From Thermoplasmata archaeon (GTDB taxonomy: Archaea; Thermoplasmatota; Thermoplasmata; Thermoplasmatales; B87-G9), in assembly GCA_003649695.1 (NCBI GenBank), contig QMSR01000015.1, positions 1 through 12,644 of the forward strand: a stretch of 12,644 bases of DNA. Direction: 5' to 3'. The notes under the pieces were generated by a model. The model ran no database searches. It was not told where the DNA came from and saw only the letters and a list, made by a program, of their open reading frames with translations. Below, one piece after another: positions 6,587 to 12,275 of this stretch. Every line of letters begins with the position of its first letter. Position 1 is the first letter of the stretch. A program made the position numbers and the translations under genes.

Positions 6587-7261
6587 ATGAAGTACAGAAT
6601 TCTGGGAAATGATATGCAGACTCTAATAGTGGAGCTGGAGCCTGGAGAGAGGGTCTACGCGGAGGCGGGATCCATGGTCCACATGAGCGGAAACATGAAG
6701 ATGGAGGCGAAGATGGTCGGGGGTCTGGGCAAGGCCATTGGGAGGTTCTTCGCCAGGGAGTCCGCCTTCATGCAGGTCTTCGAGCCCGTCGGGGGCCCAG
6801 GCATCGTCGCCTTCTCCGGCGCCTTTCCGGGGCAGATCGTCCCGCTTGAGGTGAAGCCGGGCAAGGAATACATCCTGCAGAAGACCGCCTTCCTGGCCGC
6901 CACCGAGGGCGTGGAGCTGAGCGTGGCGTTCCAAAAGAAGCTGGGAGCGGTCTTCTTCGGGGGCGAGGGCCTCATCCTGGAGAAGGTCCACGGAAACGGG
7001 ACCGCCTGGATCTACACCTTCGGAAACGTCATCAAGTACGACCTCAAGCCAGGGCAGGAGCTAAAAGTTGACACCGGGAGCGCCGTCGCCTGGGAGAGCA
7101 CGGTGGACTACGACATCACCAGGGTGAAGGGGCTAAAGACCATCATCTTCGGCGGCGAGGGGCTGTTCCTGACATCCCTCAGGGGCCCGGGAACGGTGTA
7201 CCTGCAGAGCATGGAGCTTCCGGCCTTCATACACCAGATAGCGAAGAGGCTGGGGAGGTGA
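6587..7261 (+). CDS. AIM24 / TIGR00266 family protein
   Basis: The 224-aa protein is a repeat-built beta-sandwich of the AIM24 (TIGR00266) family, found in bacteria, archaea and mitochondria. Family signs are the opening KYRILGNDMQTLIVELEPGE, YAEAGSMVHMSGN (24-36), and the two FGGEGL repeats (124-129 and 188-193) with aromatic and glycine-rich surroundings. There is no signal peptide or membrane helix. Biochemical function is unknown in prokaryotes; the yeast homologue helps inner-membrane organisation. It probably forms an operon with the next gene, a two-helix membrane protein whose ATG begins one base after this stop, hinting at a membrane-linked role. The start is set by the leaderless promoter and the family N-terminus. 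Confidence 0.85.
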   Translation: MKYRILGNDMQTLIVELEPGERVYAEAGSMVHMSGNMKMEAKMVGGLGKAIGRFFARESAFMQVFEPVGGPGIVAFSGAFPGQIVPLEVKPGKEYILQKTAFLAATEGVELSVAFQKKLGAVFFGGEGLILEKVHGNGTAWIYTFGNVIKYDLKPGQELKVDTGSAVAWESTVDYDITRVKGLKTIIFGGEGLFLTSLRGPGTVYLQSMELPAFIHQIAKRLGR

Positions 7262-7262
7262 T

Positions 7263-7532
7263 ATGAGTAGGGCCGCTGCCCTGGGAATTACCTTCGTCGT
7301 CGCCCTGATCGTCTTCCTGGCGGGCTGGTTCCTGGTCCTCTCCCCCAGGCTCCAGGGGCACGGTGGAACCCTGAGGCTCGTAGTCTTCGCCATCTACCTC
7401 ATCGTAATGCTCGCGGTCCTCGGCTCCCTGGGCGTCCTCATATACTACGCCCTGAGGGCCCCGCCCGCCGAGGCGAGGCCCGGGGAGTTCAGGATAGAGG
7501 CCGCGGAGGAGCCAGAGAGTGAAAAACTCTGA
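7263..7532 (+). CDS. Small two-helix membrane protein, unknown family
   Basis: I do not recognise a family for this 89-aa protein. Residues 6-26 (ALGITFVVALIVFLAGWFLVL) and about 39-65 are hydrophobic and should span the membrane twice. The short linker between them (27-37) has two basic residues and the C-terminal tail (66-89) is acidic (EAAEEPESEKL), so the tail may face the cytoplasm or outside depending on insertion. The ATG follows the AIM24 stop by one base. GGAGGTG at 7254-7260 lies only two bases before it, closer than usual, so coupling by ribosome re-initiation is likely. Co-transcription suggests a partner or membrane anchor for the AIM24 protein; this is inference. Confidence 0.7.
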   Translation: MSRAAALGITFVVALIVFLAGWFLVLSPRLQGHGGTLRLVVFAIYLIVMLAVLGSLGVLIYYALRAPPAEARPGEFRIEAAEEPESEKL

Positions 7533-8056
7533 AGGTCTGCGGCCTGGACCTGGCTGCCCTCCCCCATAGACCGACGGGCTTCGCCCTCCTAGAGGGGGCA
7601 AATATCACTTTGAGCGTCGTTTACTCCGATGAACAGATCCTGGAGGCCCTGTCCAACTGCAATTTCTGCGCCCTCGACGCCCCGACCTCGCCTAGGGCGG
7701 GCACCAAGGAAGGAATCCTCAGACACTACGGCGCGATGCCGCTTTCCTTACCCACCATGGCCCTCCTCAGGGAGAGGGCAATCAGGATCTCCTCGAGGTC
7801 CCCCTGCCCCCTCTTCGAGAGCTTCCCGACCGCCTGCGCCAAGATCCTGGGAGTCTACAGCAGGGACAGGAGGGGGATCCTTGGCCTCCTGGGCAACCTT
7901 GAGGTCTTAGGTCCCGTGAACCGCCACACCCTGGACGCCGCCCTCCTCGCCCTCGTCTTGGACCTCTTCCTCAAGGGAGAGGGCTTCGTCGTGCCGGGGG
8001 AAGGGCTCCCGCTAGTCCTCCCGCCAAGGTTTAAAACAGGCCCGCGATTGGGCTAG
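7529..8056 (+). CDS. DUF429-like protein (predicted RNase H-fold), probable CTG start
   Basis: From the CTG at 7529 the protein is 175 aa and opens with KVCGLDLAALPHRPTGFALL, the glycine-aspartate strand and RPTG turn typical of DUF429 proteins. Further family marks are DAP (50-52), FESFP with E97, and D136 in HTLDAALLAL. DUF429 is predicted to have an RNase H-like fold; its activity is not established. No ATG, GTG or TTG occurs between the upstream in-frame stop (7520-7522) and TTG at 7610. Starting at that TTG would remove the first conserved strand. CTG forms a CTGA overlap with the preceding stop, like the ATGA and TTGA junctions elsewhere in the window. A sequencing error near 7525-7530 is possible. 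The 3' end contains the TFS promoter. Confidence 0.65.
   Translation: MKVCGLDLAALPHRPTGFALLEGANITLSVVYSDEQILEALSNCNFCALDAPTSPRAGTKEGILRHYGAMPLSLPTMALLRERAIRISSRSPCPLFESFPTACAKILGVYSRDRRGILGLLGNLEVLGPVNRHTLDAALLALVLDLFLKGEGFVVPGEGLPLVLPPRFKTGPRLG
8030..8036 (+). promoter_or_regulatory. TATA box of the TFS gene
   Basis: TTTAAAA lies inside the last codons of the DUF429-like gene, centred about 29 bases before the TFS ATG at 8062. The resulting transcript would have no leader or only a few bases. Confidence 0.6.
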
Positions 8057-8061
8057 GCGCA

Positions 8062-8376
8062 ATGTTCTGCCCCAAGTGCGGAGCCCTCATGGTCCGCAAG
8101 GGCGATAAGTGGGTCTGTCCCAGCTGCGGATACGAGATGCCGATCGAGGGGAACCCCAGGAAGAGGGGGAAGGTCGTTGCGGCCAAGAAGCCCAAGGAGA
8201 CCATCATCATGGGGAGCAGCTACGAGAACCTGCCGAAGATAAAGGGGGTGGTTTGCCCGGTCTGCGGGAACGATGAGGCCTACTACAGGATCGTCCAGAC
8301 CAGGGCCGCCGACGAGCCGGAGACCAGGATCTACATCTGTACCAAGTGCGGTCACGTCTGGAGGGAGTATGCGTAA
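8062..8376 (+). CDS. tfs: Transcription factor S (archaeal TFIIS-like cleavage factor)
   Basis: TFS enters the secondary channel of stalled RNA polymerase and stimulates cleavage of backtracked RNA, also raising fidelity. The 104-aa protein has an N-terminal zinc ribbon (C3, C6, C19, C22, in FCPKCGALM and WVCPSCGYE) and a C-terminal one (C65, C68, C93, C96). The loop of the second ribbon, TRAADEPETR (79-88), carries the Asp-Glu pair that acts at the polymerase active site. The ending KCGHVWREY is typical. The length and the intact acidic pair argue for an active TFS rather than an RPB9-like subunit or an inhibitory TFS paralogue. It has its own promoter. Confidence 0.92.
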   Translation: MFCPKCGALMVRKGDKWVCPSCGYEMPIEGNPRKRGKVVAAKKPKETIIMGSSYENLPKIKGVVCPVCGNDEAYYRIVQTRAADEPETRIYICTKCGHVWREYA

Positions 8377-8377
8377 A

Positions 8378-8385
8378 GGGTAAAT
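8378..8385 (+). promoter_or_regulatory. Possible TATA box for the acylphosphatase gene
   Basis: GGGTAAAT directly follows the TFS stop and is centred about 25 bases before the GTG at 8407. It is weaker than the other TATA elements, so read-through from TFS is also possible. Confidence 0.35.
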
Positions 8386-8406
8386 CGCCGAGAGGAATCC
8401 AGGATC

Positions 8407-8682
8407 GTGCGGGTCAGGGCTCACGTCTTCTTCCACGGCAGGGTTCAGGGGGTCTTCTTCAGGGACTTCGTCAGGAGGAGGGCGAGGCTCCTAGGGGTCA
8501 CGGGCTGGATCAGGAACCTCCCAGACGGCCGCGTGGAGGCTGTCATGGAGGGGGAGAGGGAGAGGATTCAGGAACTCATCAGCATGGCGGTCCACGAGCA
8601 CCCCTATGCCCGCGTCACCAAGGTGGACGTGGAGTGGTCCGAGGCCACCGGGGAGTTCGACGGCTTCAGCATAGTGGGCTGA
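8407..8682 (+). CDS. acyP: Acylphosphatase
   Basis: Acylphosphatase hydrolyses carboxyl-phosphate bonds such as those in acetyl phosphate or 1,3-bisphosphoglycerate. The 91-aa length is typical. The active-site loop GRVQGVFFRDF (11-21) contains the phosphate-binding arginine R19, and GWIRNLPDGRVEAV (33-46) contains the catalytic asparagine N37, so both key residues are present. The GTG start gives the family N-terminus RVRAHVFFHGRVQG. The last bases touch the promoter of aIF5A. A hydrolase domain of HypF is excluded because the protein ends after the single domain. Confidence 0.93.
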   Translation: MRVRAHVFFHGRVQGVFFRDFVRRRARLLGVTGWIRNLPDGRVEAVMEGERERIQELISMAVHEHPYARVTKVDVEWSEATGEFDGFSIVG

Positions 8683-8691
8683 TTATTTTAA
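8683..8691 (+). promoter_or_regulatory. TATA box of the aIF5A-agmatinase operon
   Basis: TTATTTTAA lies just after the acylphosphatase stop, centred about 29 bases before the aIF5A ATG. The T-run could also act as a terminator for the upstream transcript. Confidence 0.6.
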
Positions 8692-8715
8692 CGAAACCCC
8701 GATTTATGTGCAGGC

Positions 8716-9105
8716 ATGTGGACCGATGTTGAAGTCAGGAGCCTGAAGCCAAACAGGTACATCGTCATCGACGACGAGCCCTGCAAGATCGTCGAGATCA
8801 CCACCTCGAAGCCCGGGAAGCACGGGGAGGCGAAGGCCAGGATCGTGGCCATAGGGGTCTTCGACGGGCAGAAGAGGACCGTCGTGTACCCGGTGAAGCA
8901 CAAGGTAAGGAGCCCCATCATAGACAAGAGACAGGCGCAGGTCCTGGCCGTCATGGGGGACGAGGTCCAGCTCATGGACCTCGAGAACTACGAGACCTTC
9001 GAGCTCCCGATCCCGGAGGAGCTCAGGGACCAGCTAGAGCCCGGGAAGGAGGTCGAGTACTGGGAGGCCATGGGCAAGAGGAAGATCATGAGGGTTCTGT
9101 CTTGA
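8716..9105 (+). CDS. eif5A: Translation initiation factor aIF5A (hypusine-containing)
   Basis: aIF5A binds the ribosomal E site and relieves stalling at difficult peptide bonds such as proline runs. The 129-aa protein has the N-terminal SH3-like domain with the modification loop TSKPGKHGEAKARI (30-43). K35 in PGKHG is the lysine converted to deoxyhypusine/hypusine with spermidine as donor. The C-terminal OB-like domain follows (about 70-129). Length and motif are fully normal. The start ATG is preceded by its own TATA box. The stop overlaps the agmatinase start (TTGA), linking the factor to an enzyme of the polyamine route that supplies its modification. Confidence 0.95.
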   Translation: MWTDVEVRSLKPNRYIVIDDEPCKIVEITTSKPGKHGEAKARIVAIGVFDGQKRTVVYPVKHKVRSPIIDKRQAQVLAVMGDEVQLMDLENYETFELPIPEELRDQLEPGKEVEYWEAMGKRKIMRVLS

Positions 9106-9938
9106 GGCCACGCCCACTGGCCTTCATGGACGCCTCCTCCACCCTGGAGGAGGCGGACTACGTCCTTTTCGGGGTCATGTATGATGAGACCTCCTCCTTC
9201 AGGAGGGGGTCCAAGTGGGCGCCCCCCCACATAAGGATGGCCTCCTACAACCTCGAGTCCTTCTCCATCCACCACGAGGCCGAGGTCCGGGGCCTGAGGC
9301 TCCACGACGCCGGCGACTTCGGTCCCGAGGACTTCTCAGACCCCGAGGAGATGGTGCTCTCGGTCGCCCAGTTCCTGCGGGAGCTCCTCTCCCAGGGCAA
9401 GTGCCCAATTGTCCTCGGGGGGGAGCATACCTTAACCGTCGCCGCAGCCAGAGCGCTCCGAGCACCGATACTCTACGTGGACGCACACGCCGACTTTAGG
9501 GAGGAGTACATGGGCCGGAGGCTCTGCCACGCATGCCAGGCCAGGAGGGTGGCGGAGGAGCTCGGGGTCTCCTCCATCACCATCGTGGGCGTCAGGTCCA
9601 TATCCGCCGGGGAGTACGAGGACGCCGTCGAGATGGGGCTGCGCATGTACTATCCCTGGGACCTGCCGAAGCCCGAGGAGATCCTGAGGGACCTCGACAG
9701 GGTTTACATCTCCATCGACCTCGACGGGCTCGACCCCTCGGTCGCCCCCGGCGTCTCGAACCCTGAGCCAGGAGGCCTGAGCTACGAGTACGTCAGGGAC
9801 CTGGTCAGGCTGGCTGCCCCCAGGGCCGTGGGCATGGACGTCGTCGAGGGGAATCCCATCTACGACAACGGGAACACGATGGTCCTCGCAGCCAAGCTTG
9901 TTCAGGAATTCCTCCTCTCCAGGGAAACCCAAATATAG
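9102..9938 (+). CDS. speB: Agmatinase (ureohydrolase family)
   Basis: Agmatinase splits agmatine into putrescine and urea. The 278-aa protein carries all manganese ligands of ureohydrolases: H109 in GGEHT, D127/H129/D131 in VDAHADFR, D206/D208 in SIDLDGLDPSVAPG, plus H143 and E249 in DVVEGNP. NPEPGGLS follows as usual. Arginase and formiminoglutamase share these ligands; adjacency to aIF5A and the known archaeal route from arginine through agmatine favour agmatinase. Translation begins at TTG inside the aIF5A stop (TTGA), with GAGGG seven bases upstream. An exact 10-bp inverted repeat lies at codons 10-18. The stop codon overlaps the TATA box of the following sRNA/RDD transcript. Confidence 0.9.
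   Translation: MRPRPLAFMDASSTLEEADYVLFGVMYDETSSFRRGSKWAPPHIRMASYNLESFSIHHEAEVRGLRLHDAGDFGPEDFSDPEEMVLSVAQFLRELLSQGKCPIVLGGEHTLTVAAARALRAPILYVDAHADFREEYMGRRLCHACQARRVAEELGVSSITIVGVRSISAGEYEDAVEMGLRMYYPWDLPKPEEILRDLDRVYISIDLDGLDPSVAPGVSNPEPGGLSYEYVRDLVRLAAPRAVGMDVVEGNPIYDNGNTMVLAAKLVQEFLLSRETQI
9131..9155 (+). repeat. Perfect 10-bp inverted repeat in the 5' part of speB
   Basis: CGCCTCCTCC and GGAGGAGGCG flank the loop ACCCT, which gives a very stable RNA hairpin 29 bases after the TTG start. It encodes an ordinary-looking Ala-Ser-Ser-Thr-Leu-Glu-Glu-Ala segment, so codon bias alone may have produced it. An effect on speB translation is possible but unproven. Confidence 0.6.
9931..9937 (+). 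promoter_or_regulatory. TATA box before the C/D sRNA and RDD gene
   Basis: AAATATA overlaps the agmatinase stop codon. Initiation about 25 bases from its centre falls at 9957-9960, exactly where the terminal stem of the sRNA begins. Confidence 0.6.
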
Positions 9939-9956
9939 GTTGCACCTGCTCATGGG

Positions 9957-10021
9957 GCGGCCGCCGTGATGAGTTCAGCCTTGGCTGAGGATGATGAGTG
10001 ATGGGCAGCCTGAGCGGCCGT
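9957..10021 (+). ncRNA. Box C/D guide sRNA (2'-O-methylation guide), double guide
   Basis: All elements of an archaeal C/D sRNA are present in order: box C GTGATGA (9966-9972), a 12-nt spacer, box D' CTGA (9985-9988), 2 nt, box C' ATGATGA (9991-9997), a 12-nt spacer, and box D CTGA (10010-10013). The flanks GCGGCCGC (9957-9964) and GCGGCCGT (10014-10021) pair over 8 bp, including one G·U. Boxes C and D then form a standard kink-turn with a 3-nt bulge (9965-9967). Twelve-nt spacers are the known requirement for both guides in archaeal C/D RNPs with L7Ae, Nop5 and fibrillarin. A TATA box lies at the right distance upstream. The 3' half overlaps the possible start codons of the RDD gene, so it may also be the leader of that mRNA. 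Confidence 0.8.
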
Positions 10022-10495
10022 GGTGAGGAAATAACCTCCCGCCTGGAGAGGATACTCAGGGACCAGCACCTCCAGGAGAACCTCCTGAGGAGGACGCTGG
10101 CGTACCTGGTGGACTTCCTGATCTGCTCCATTCCAGCGTGGATCATCCTCGAAACCGTGGCCTCCACCTGGCTGATCGGCTACCCCGTGAACCGCTTCTT
10201 CCTCCTGGAGGGCGCAATCCAGGTGGCCTACGGCTCCATCTTGGAGTACTCGAGGGGGGCAACGCTGGGGAAGTCGTTTGCCAGGCTGAGGGTGGCTCTC
10301 TTCGGGGAGAGCGACCCCAGCACCCACTTCGCCAGGAACCTCTCGAAGCTGCATCCCATCCTGCTCCTCCTAGACCTGGTCCTGGGTTACCTCTACTCCC
10401 CGGACCCGCGCCAGAAGCTCACAGATAAGGCTGTTGACGCATTTGTCGTAGTGGAGAAGGAGGCGAAGGGTCGTGGAAAGGTTCGAGAGGCTTAA
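9998..10495 (+). CDS. RDD-family membrane protein
   Basis: The 165-aa protein has three hydrophobic segments (about residues 33-55, 65-83 and 118-133). It also has RDD-family marks: basic residues before the first segment followed by D39 (RRTLAYLVDFLI), GATLGKSFARLRV (87-99), and a final PRQKLTDKAVDAFVVV (137-152). RDD proteins sit in the inner membrane; some are proposed transporters, but the function here is unknown. GTG at 9998 and ATG at 10001 are the only usable starts before the first membrane segment, and both lie in the guide region of the C/D sRNA. GAGGATGAT at 9987-9995 could act as a ribosome binding site. The end overlaps the carboxyltransferase gene by 23 bases, placing the two in one operon. 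Confidence 0.75.
   Translation: MMGSLSGRGEEITSRLERILRDQHLQENLLRRTLAYLVDFLICSIPAWIILETVASTWLIGYPVNRFFLLEGAIQVAYGSILEYSRGATLGKSFARLRVALFGESDPSTHFARNLSKLHPILLLLDLVLGYLYSPDPRQKLTDKAVDAFVVVEKEAKGRGKVREA
10459..10463 (+). promoter_or_regulatory. Ribosome binding site for the carboxyltransferase gene
   Basis: GGAGG lies nine bases before the GTG at 10473, within the coding sequence of the RDD gene, and supports this start for the carboxyltransferase. Confidence 0.5.
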
Positions 10496-12014
10496 GGAGC
10501 TTAAGGAGAGGGCCCTGCAGGGCGGCGGACCGAAGGCCATTGAGAAGCAGCACTCGAAGGGGAAGCTCACGGCGAGGGAGAGACTCGAGCTCCTCCTGGA
10601 CCCGGGCAGCTTCGTAGAGCTCGGAACCCTGGTCACCACGAGGGCCACGGAGTTCGGGATGGCGGAGAAGCGCTTCCCCGGCGACGGGGTCGTTACGGGC
10701 TTCGGGACCATCGACGGCAGGCTGGTCTTCGTCTACGCCCAGGACTTCACCGTCATGGGCGGTTCCCTGGGCGAGATGCACGCCATGAAGATCGCGAGGG
10801 TCCTGGAGCTTGCACTCAAGGCAGGGGCCCCGGTCATAGGGATCAACGACTCCGGCGGGGCCAGGATCCAGGAGGGCATCGACGCACTCAGGGGCTACGG
10901 GGACATCTTCAGGCTCAACACCCTGGCCAGCGGGGTGGTCCCGCAGATAGCCCTCATTATGGGCCCCTGCGCCGGCGGCGCGGTCTACAGCCCAGCGCTC
11001 ATGGACTTCGTCATCATGGTGGACAAAACTAGCTACATGTTCATCACGGGACCACAGGTAGTAAAGGCGGTTACTGGCCAAGAGGTGTCCTTCGAGGACC
11101 TGGGAGGCGCGAGGGTCCACAACACCAAGAGCGGGAACGCCCACTTCCTCGCCTCCTCCGAGGAGGAGGCCTTCTCCATCCTCAGGGCACTCCTCTCCTA
11201 CCTGCCCTCCAACAGCGAGGAAGAGCCACCCGTCGTGGAGACTGGTGACGACCCCAACAGGATGGACCCCGAGCTGGACGAGATCGTGCCGGATGACCCT
11301 AAGAAGGCCTACGACATGAGAGAGATCATAGAGAGGGTCTTCGACCGTGACACATTCCTGGAGGTCCAGGCGGGCTTCGGGAGGAGCGTCATTGTGGGCT
11401 TCGCGAGGCTCAACGGCAGGAGCGTGGGGGTTGTCGCCAACAACCCCAAGGTTCTGGCCGGGGTCCTGGACATAGACTCTTCGGACAAGGCAGCTAGGTT
11501 CGTCCGCTTCTGCGACGCCTTCAACATCCCCATCATAACCTTCGTGGACGTGCCAGGCTACCTGCCGGGCGTTGAGCAGGAGCACGGAGGAATCATCAGG
11601 CACGGTGCCAAGCTCCTCTATGCCTACTCCGAGGCCACAGTTCCGCTGCTCACGGTCATCGTTAGAAAGGCGTACGGAGGGGCCTACATAGCCATGGGAA
11701 GCAAGCACCTCGGGGCCGACGTGGTCTTCGCCTGGCCTACGGCGGAGATCGCCGTCATGGGCCCGGAGGGGGCGGCCCAGATCATCTTCAGGAAGCAGCT
11801 GAAGGAGGCCGAGGACAAGGAGGCCCTGCTCCAGAAGCTCACCCAGGAGTACAGGGAGAGGATTGCCAACCCCTACGTCGCGGCGGAGAGGGGGTACGTC
11901 GACGACATCATCTACCCCAGGGAGACCAGGCCCAGGCTCGTCCAGGCCCTGGAGGCCCTGAGGCCCAAGAGGGAGGAGCTGCCCCCCAAGAAGCACGGGA
12001 ACATTCCCCTCTGA
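10473..12014 (+). CDS. mmdA: Acyl-CoA carboxyltransferase subunit (methylmalonyl-CoA decarboxylase alpha / PccB type)
   Basis: The 513-aa protein is a full-length biotin-dependent carboxyltransferase with two crotonase-type halves. It transfers CO2 between carboxybiotin and an acyl-CoA. The N half has SGGARIQEG (127-135) and GPCAGGAVYSPA (164-175); the C half has FVDVPGYLPG (357-366), RKAYGGAYIAMGSKH (398-412) and AWPTAEIAVMGPEGA (420-434). It ends in KKHGNIPL, as is common in the family. Residue 406 is Ile where propionyl-CoA-specific PccB enzymes typically carry Asp. The following genes encode an OadG-like subunit and a biotin carrier, which favours a sodium-pumping methylmalonyl-CoA decarboxylase. 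Without the downstream gene, an acetyl/propionyl-CoA carboxylase cannot be excluded. GGAGG precedes the GTG start. Confidence 0.9.
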   Translation: MERFERLKELKERALQGGGPKAIEKQHSKGKLTARERLELLLDPGSFVELGTLVTTRATEFGMAEKRFPGDGVVTGFGTIDGRLVFVYAQDFTVMGGSLGEMHAMKIARVLELALKAGAPVIGINDSGGARIQEGIDALRGYGDIFRLNTLASGVVPQIALIMGPCAGGAVYSPALMDFVIMVDKTSYMFITGPQVVKAVTGQEVSFEDLGGARVHNTKSGNAHFLASSEEEAFSILRALLSYLPSNSEEEPPVVETGDDPNRMDPELDEIVPDDPKKAYDMREIIERVFDRDTFLEVQAGFGRSVIVGFARLNGRSVGVVANNPKVLAGVLDIDSSDKAARFVRFCDAFNIPIITFVDVPGYLPGVEQEHGGIIRHGAKLLYAYSEATVPLLTVIVRKAYGGAYIAMGSKHLGADVVFAWPTAEIAVMGPEGAAQIIFRKQLKEAEDKEALLQKLTQEYRERIANPYVAAERGYVDDIIYPRETRPRLVQALEALRPKREELPPKKHGNIPL

Positions 12015-12023
12015 GGTGGTCGG

Positions 12024-12275
12024 ATGGGCGTCCTCATAGAGGGCCTCAAGATCTCGGTGATCGGCCTCTCGGTGGTGTTCTCCTCCCTCGGGATCCTCTC
12101 CCTCGTCATATGGGCCATAGGGAGGGCCCTGGGCCGAGAGGAGGAGGCGCCCCCCAGGGAGGGCGAGGAAAGGGAAATTGCGGCAGCCGTGGCAGCCGTC
12201 CTGGCGTCGCTGCCGAAGGAGGAGGATAGGCAGAACTGGCTCAGGAATTCCCTCTCCAGGAGGCGGAGGAGATGA
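12024..12275 (+). CDS. mmdD: OadG-family small membrane subunit (decarboxylase gamma/delta, MmdD-like)
   Basis: The 83-aa protein has one N-terminal membrane helix (about residues 9-33, IEGLKISVIGLSVVFSSLGI and onward). A short acidic linker follows, then EIAAAVAAVLASL (51-63), the small-residue helix found in OadG-family subunits. In oxaloacetate and methylmalonyl-CoA decarboxylases this subunit holds the soluble carboxyltransferase on the membrane sodium pump. Its presence therefore points to a decarboxylase pump instead of a soluble carboxylase. The ATG follows GAGGTGG by a few bases, 9 bases after the carboxyltransferase stop. The stop shares ATGA with the biotin carrier start. The C-terminus is strikingly basic (SRRRRR). 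Confidence 0.85.
   Translation: MGVLIEGLKISVIGLSVVFSSLGILSLVIWAIGRALGREEEAPPREGEEREIAAAVAAVLASLPKEEDRQNWLRNSLSRRRRR

Noticed and set aside
7610..8056. DUF429-like gene starting at TTG 7610
   Set aside because: This start drops the conserved first strand and RPTG turn encoded immediately upstream in the same frame.
9181..9187. Third C-box-like ATGATGA, inside agmatinase
   Set aside because: No CTGA follows at guide spacing and no closing stem is present; it is ordinary coding sequence (Tyr-Asp-Glu).
9952..9968. Five-codon upstream reading frame (ATG to TGA) before the RDD gene
   Set aside because: It coincides with the terminal stem and box C of the sRNA, so it is better explained by the RNA structure.
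10419..11996. 525-codon open frame on the - strand
   Set aside because: It lies exactly opposite the carboxyltransferase, is low-complexity and shows no family motifs. Long antisense frames are expected in GC-rich coding DNA.
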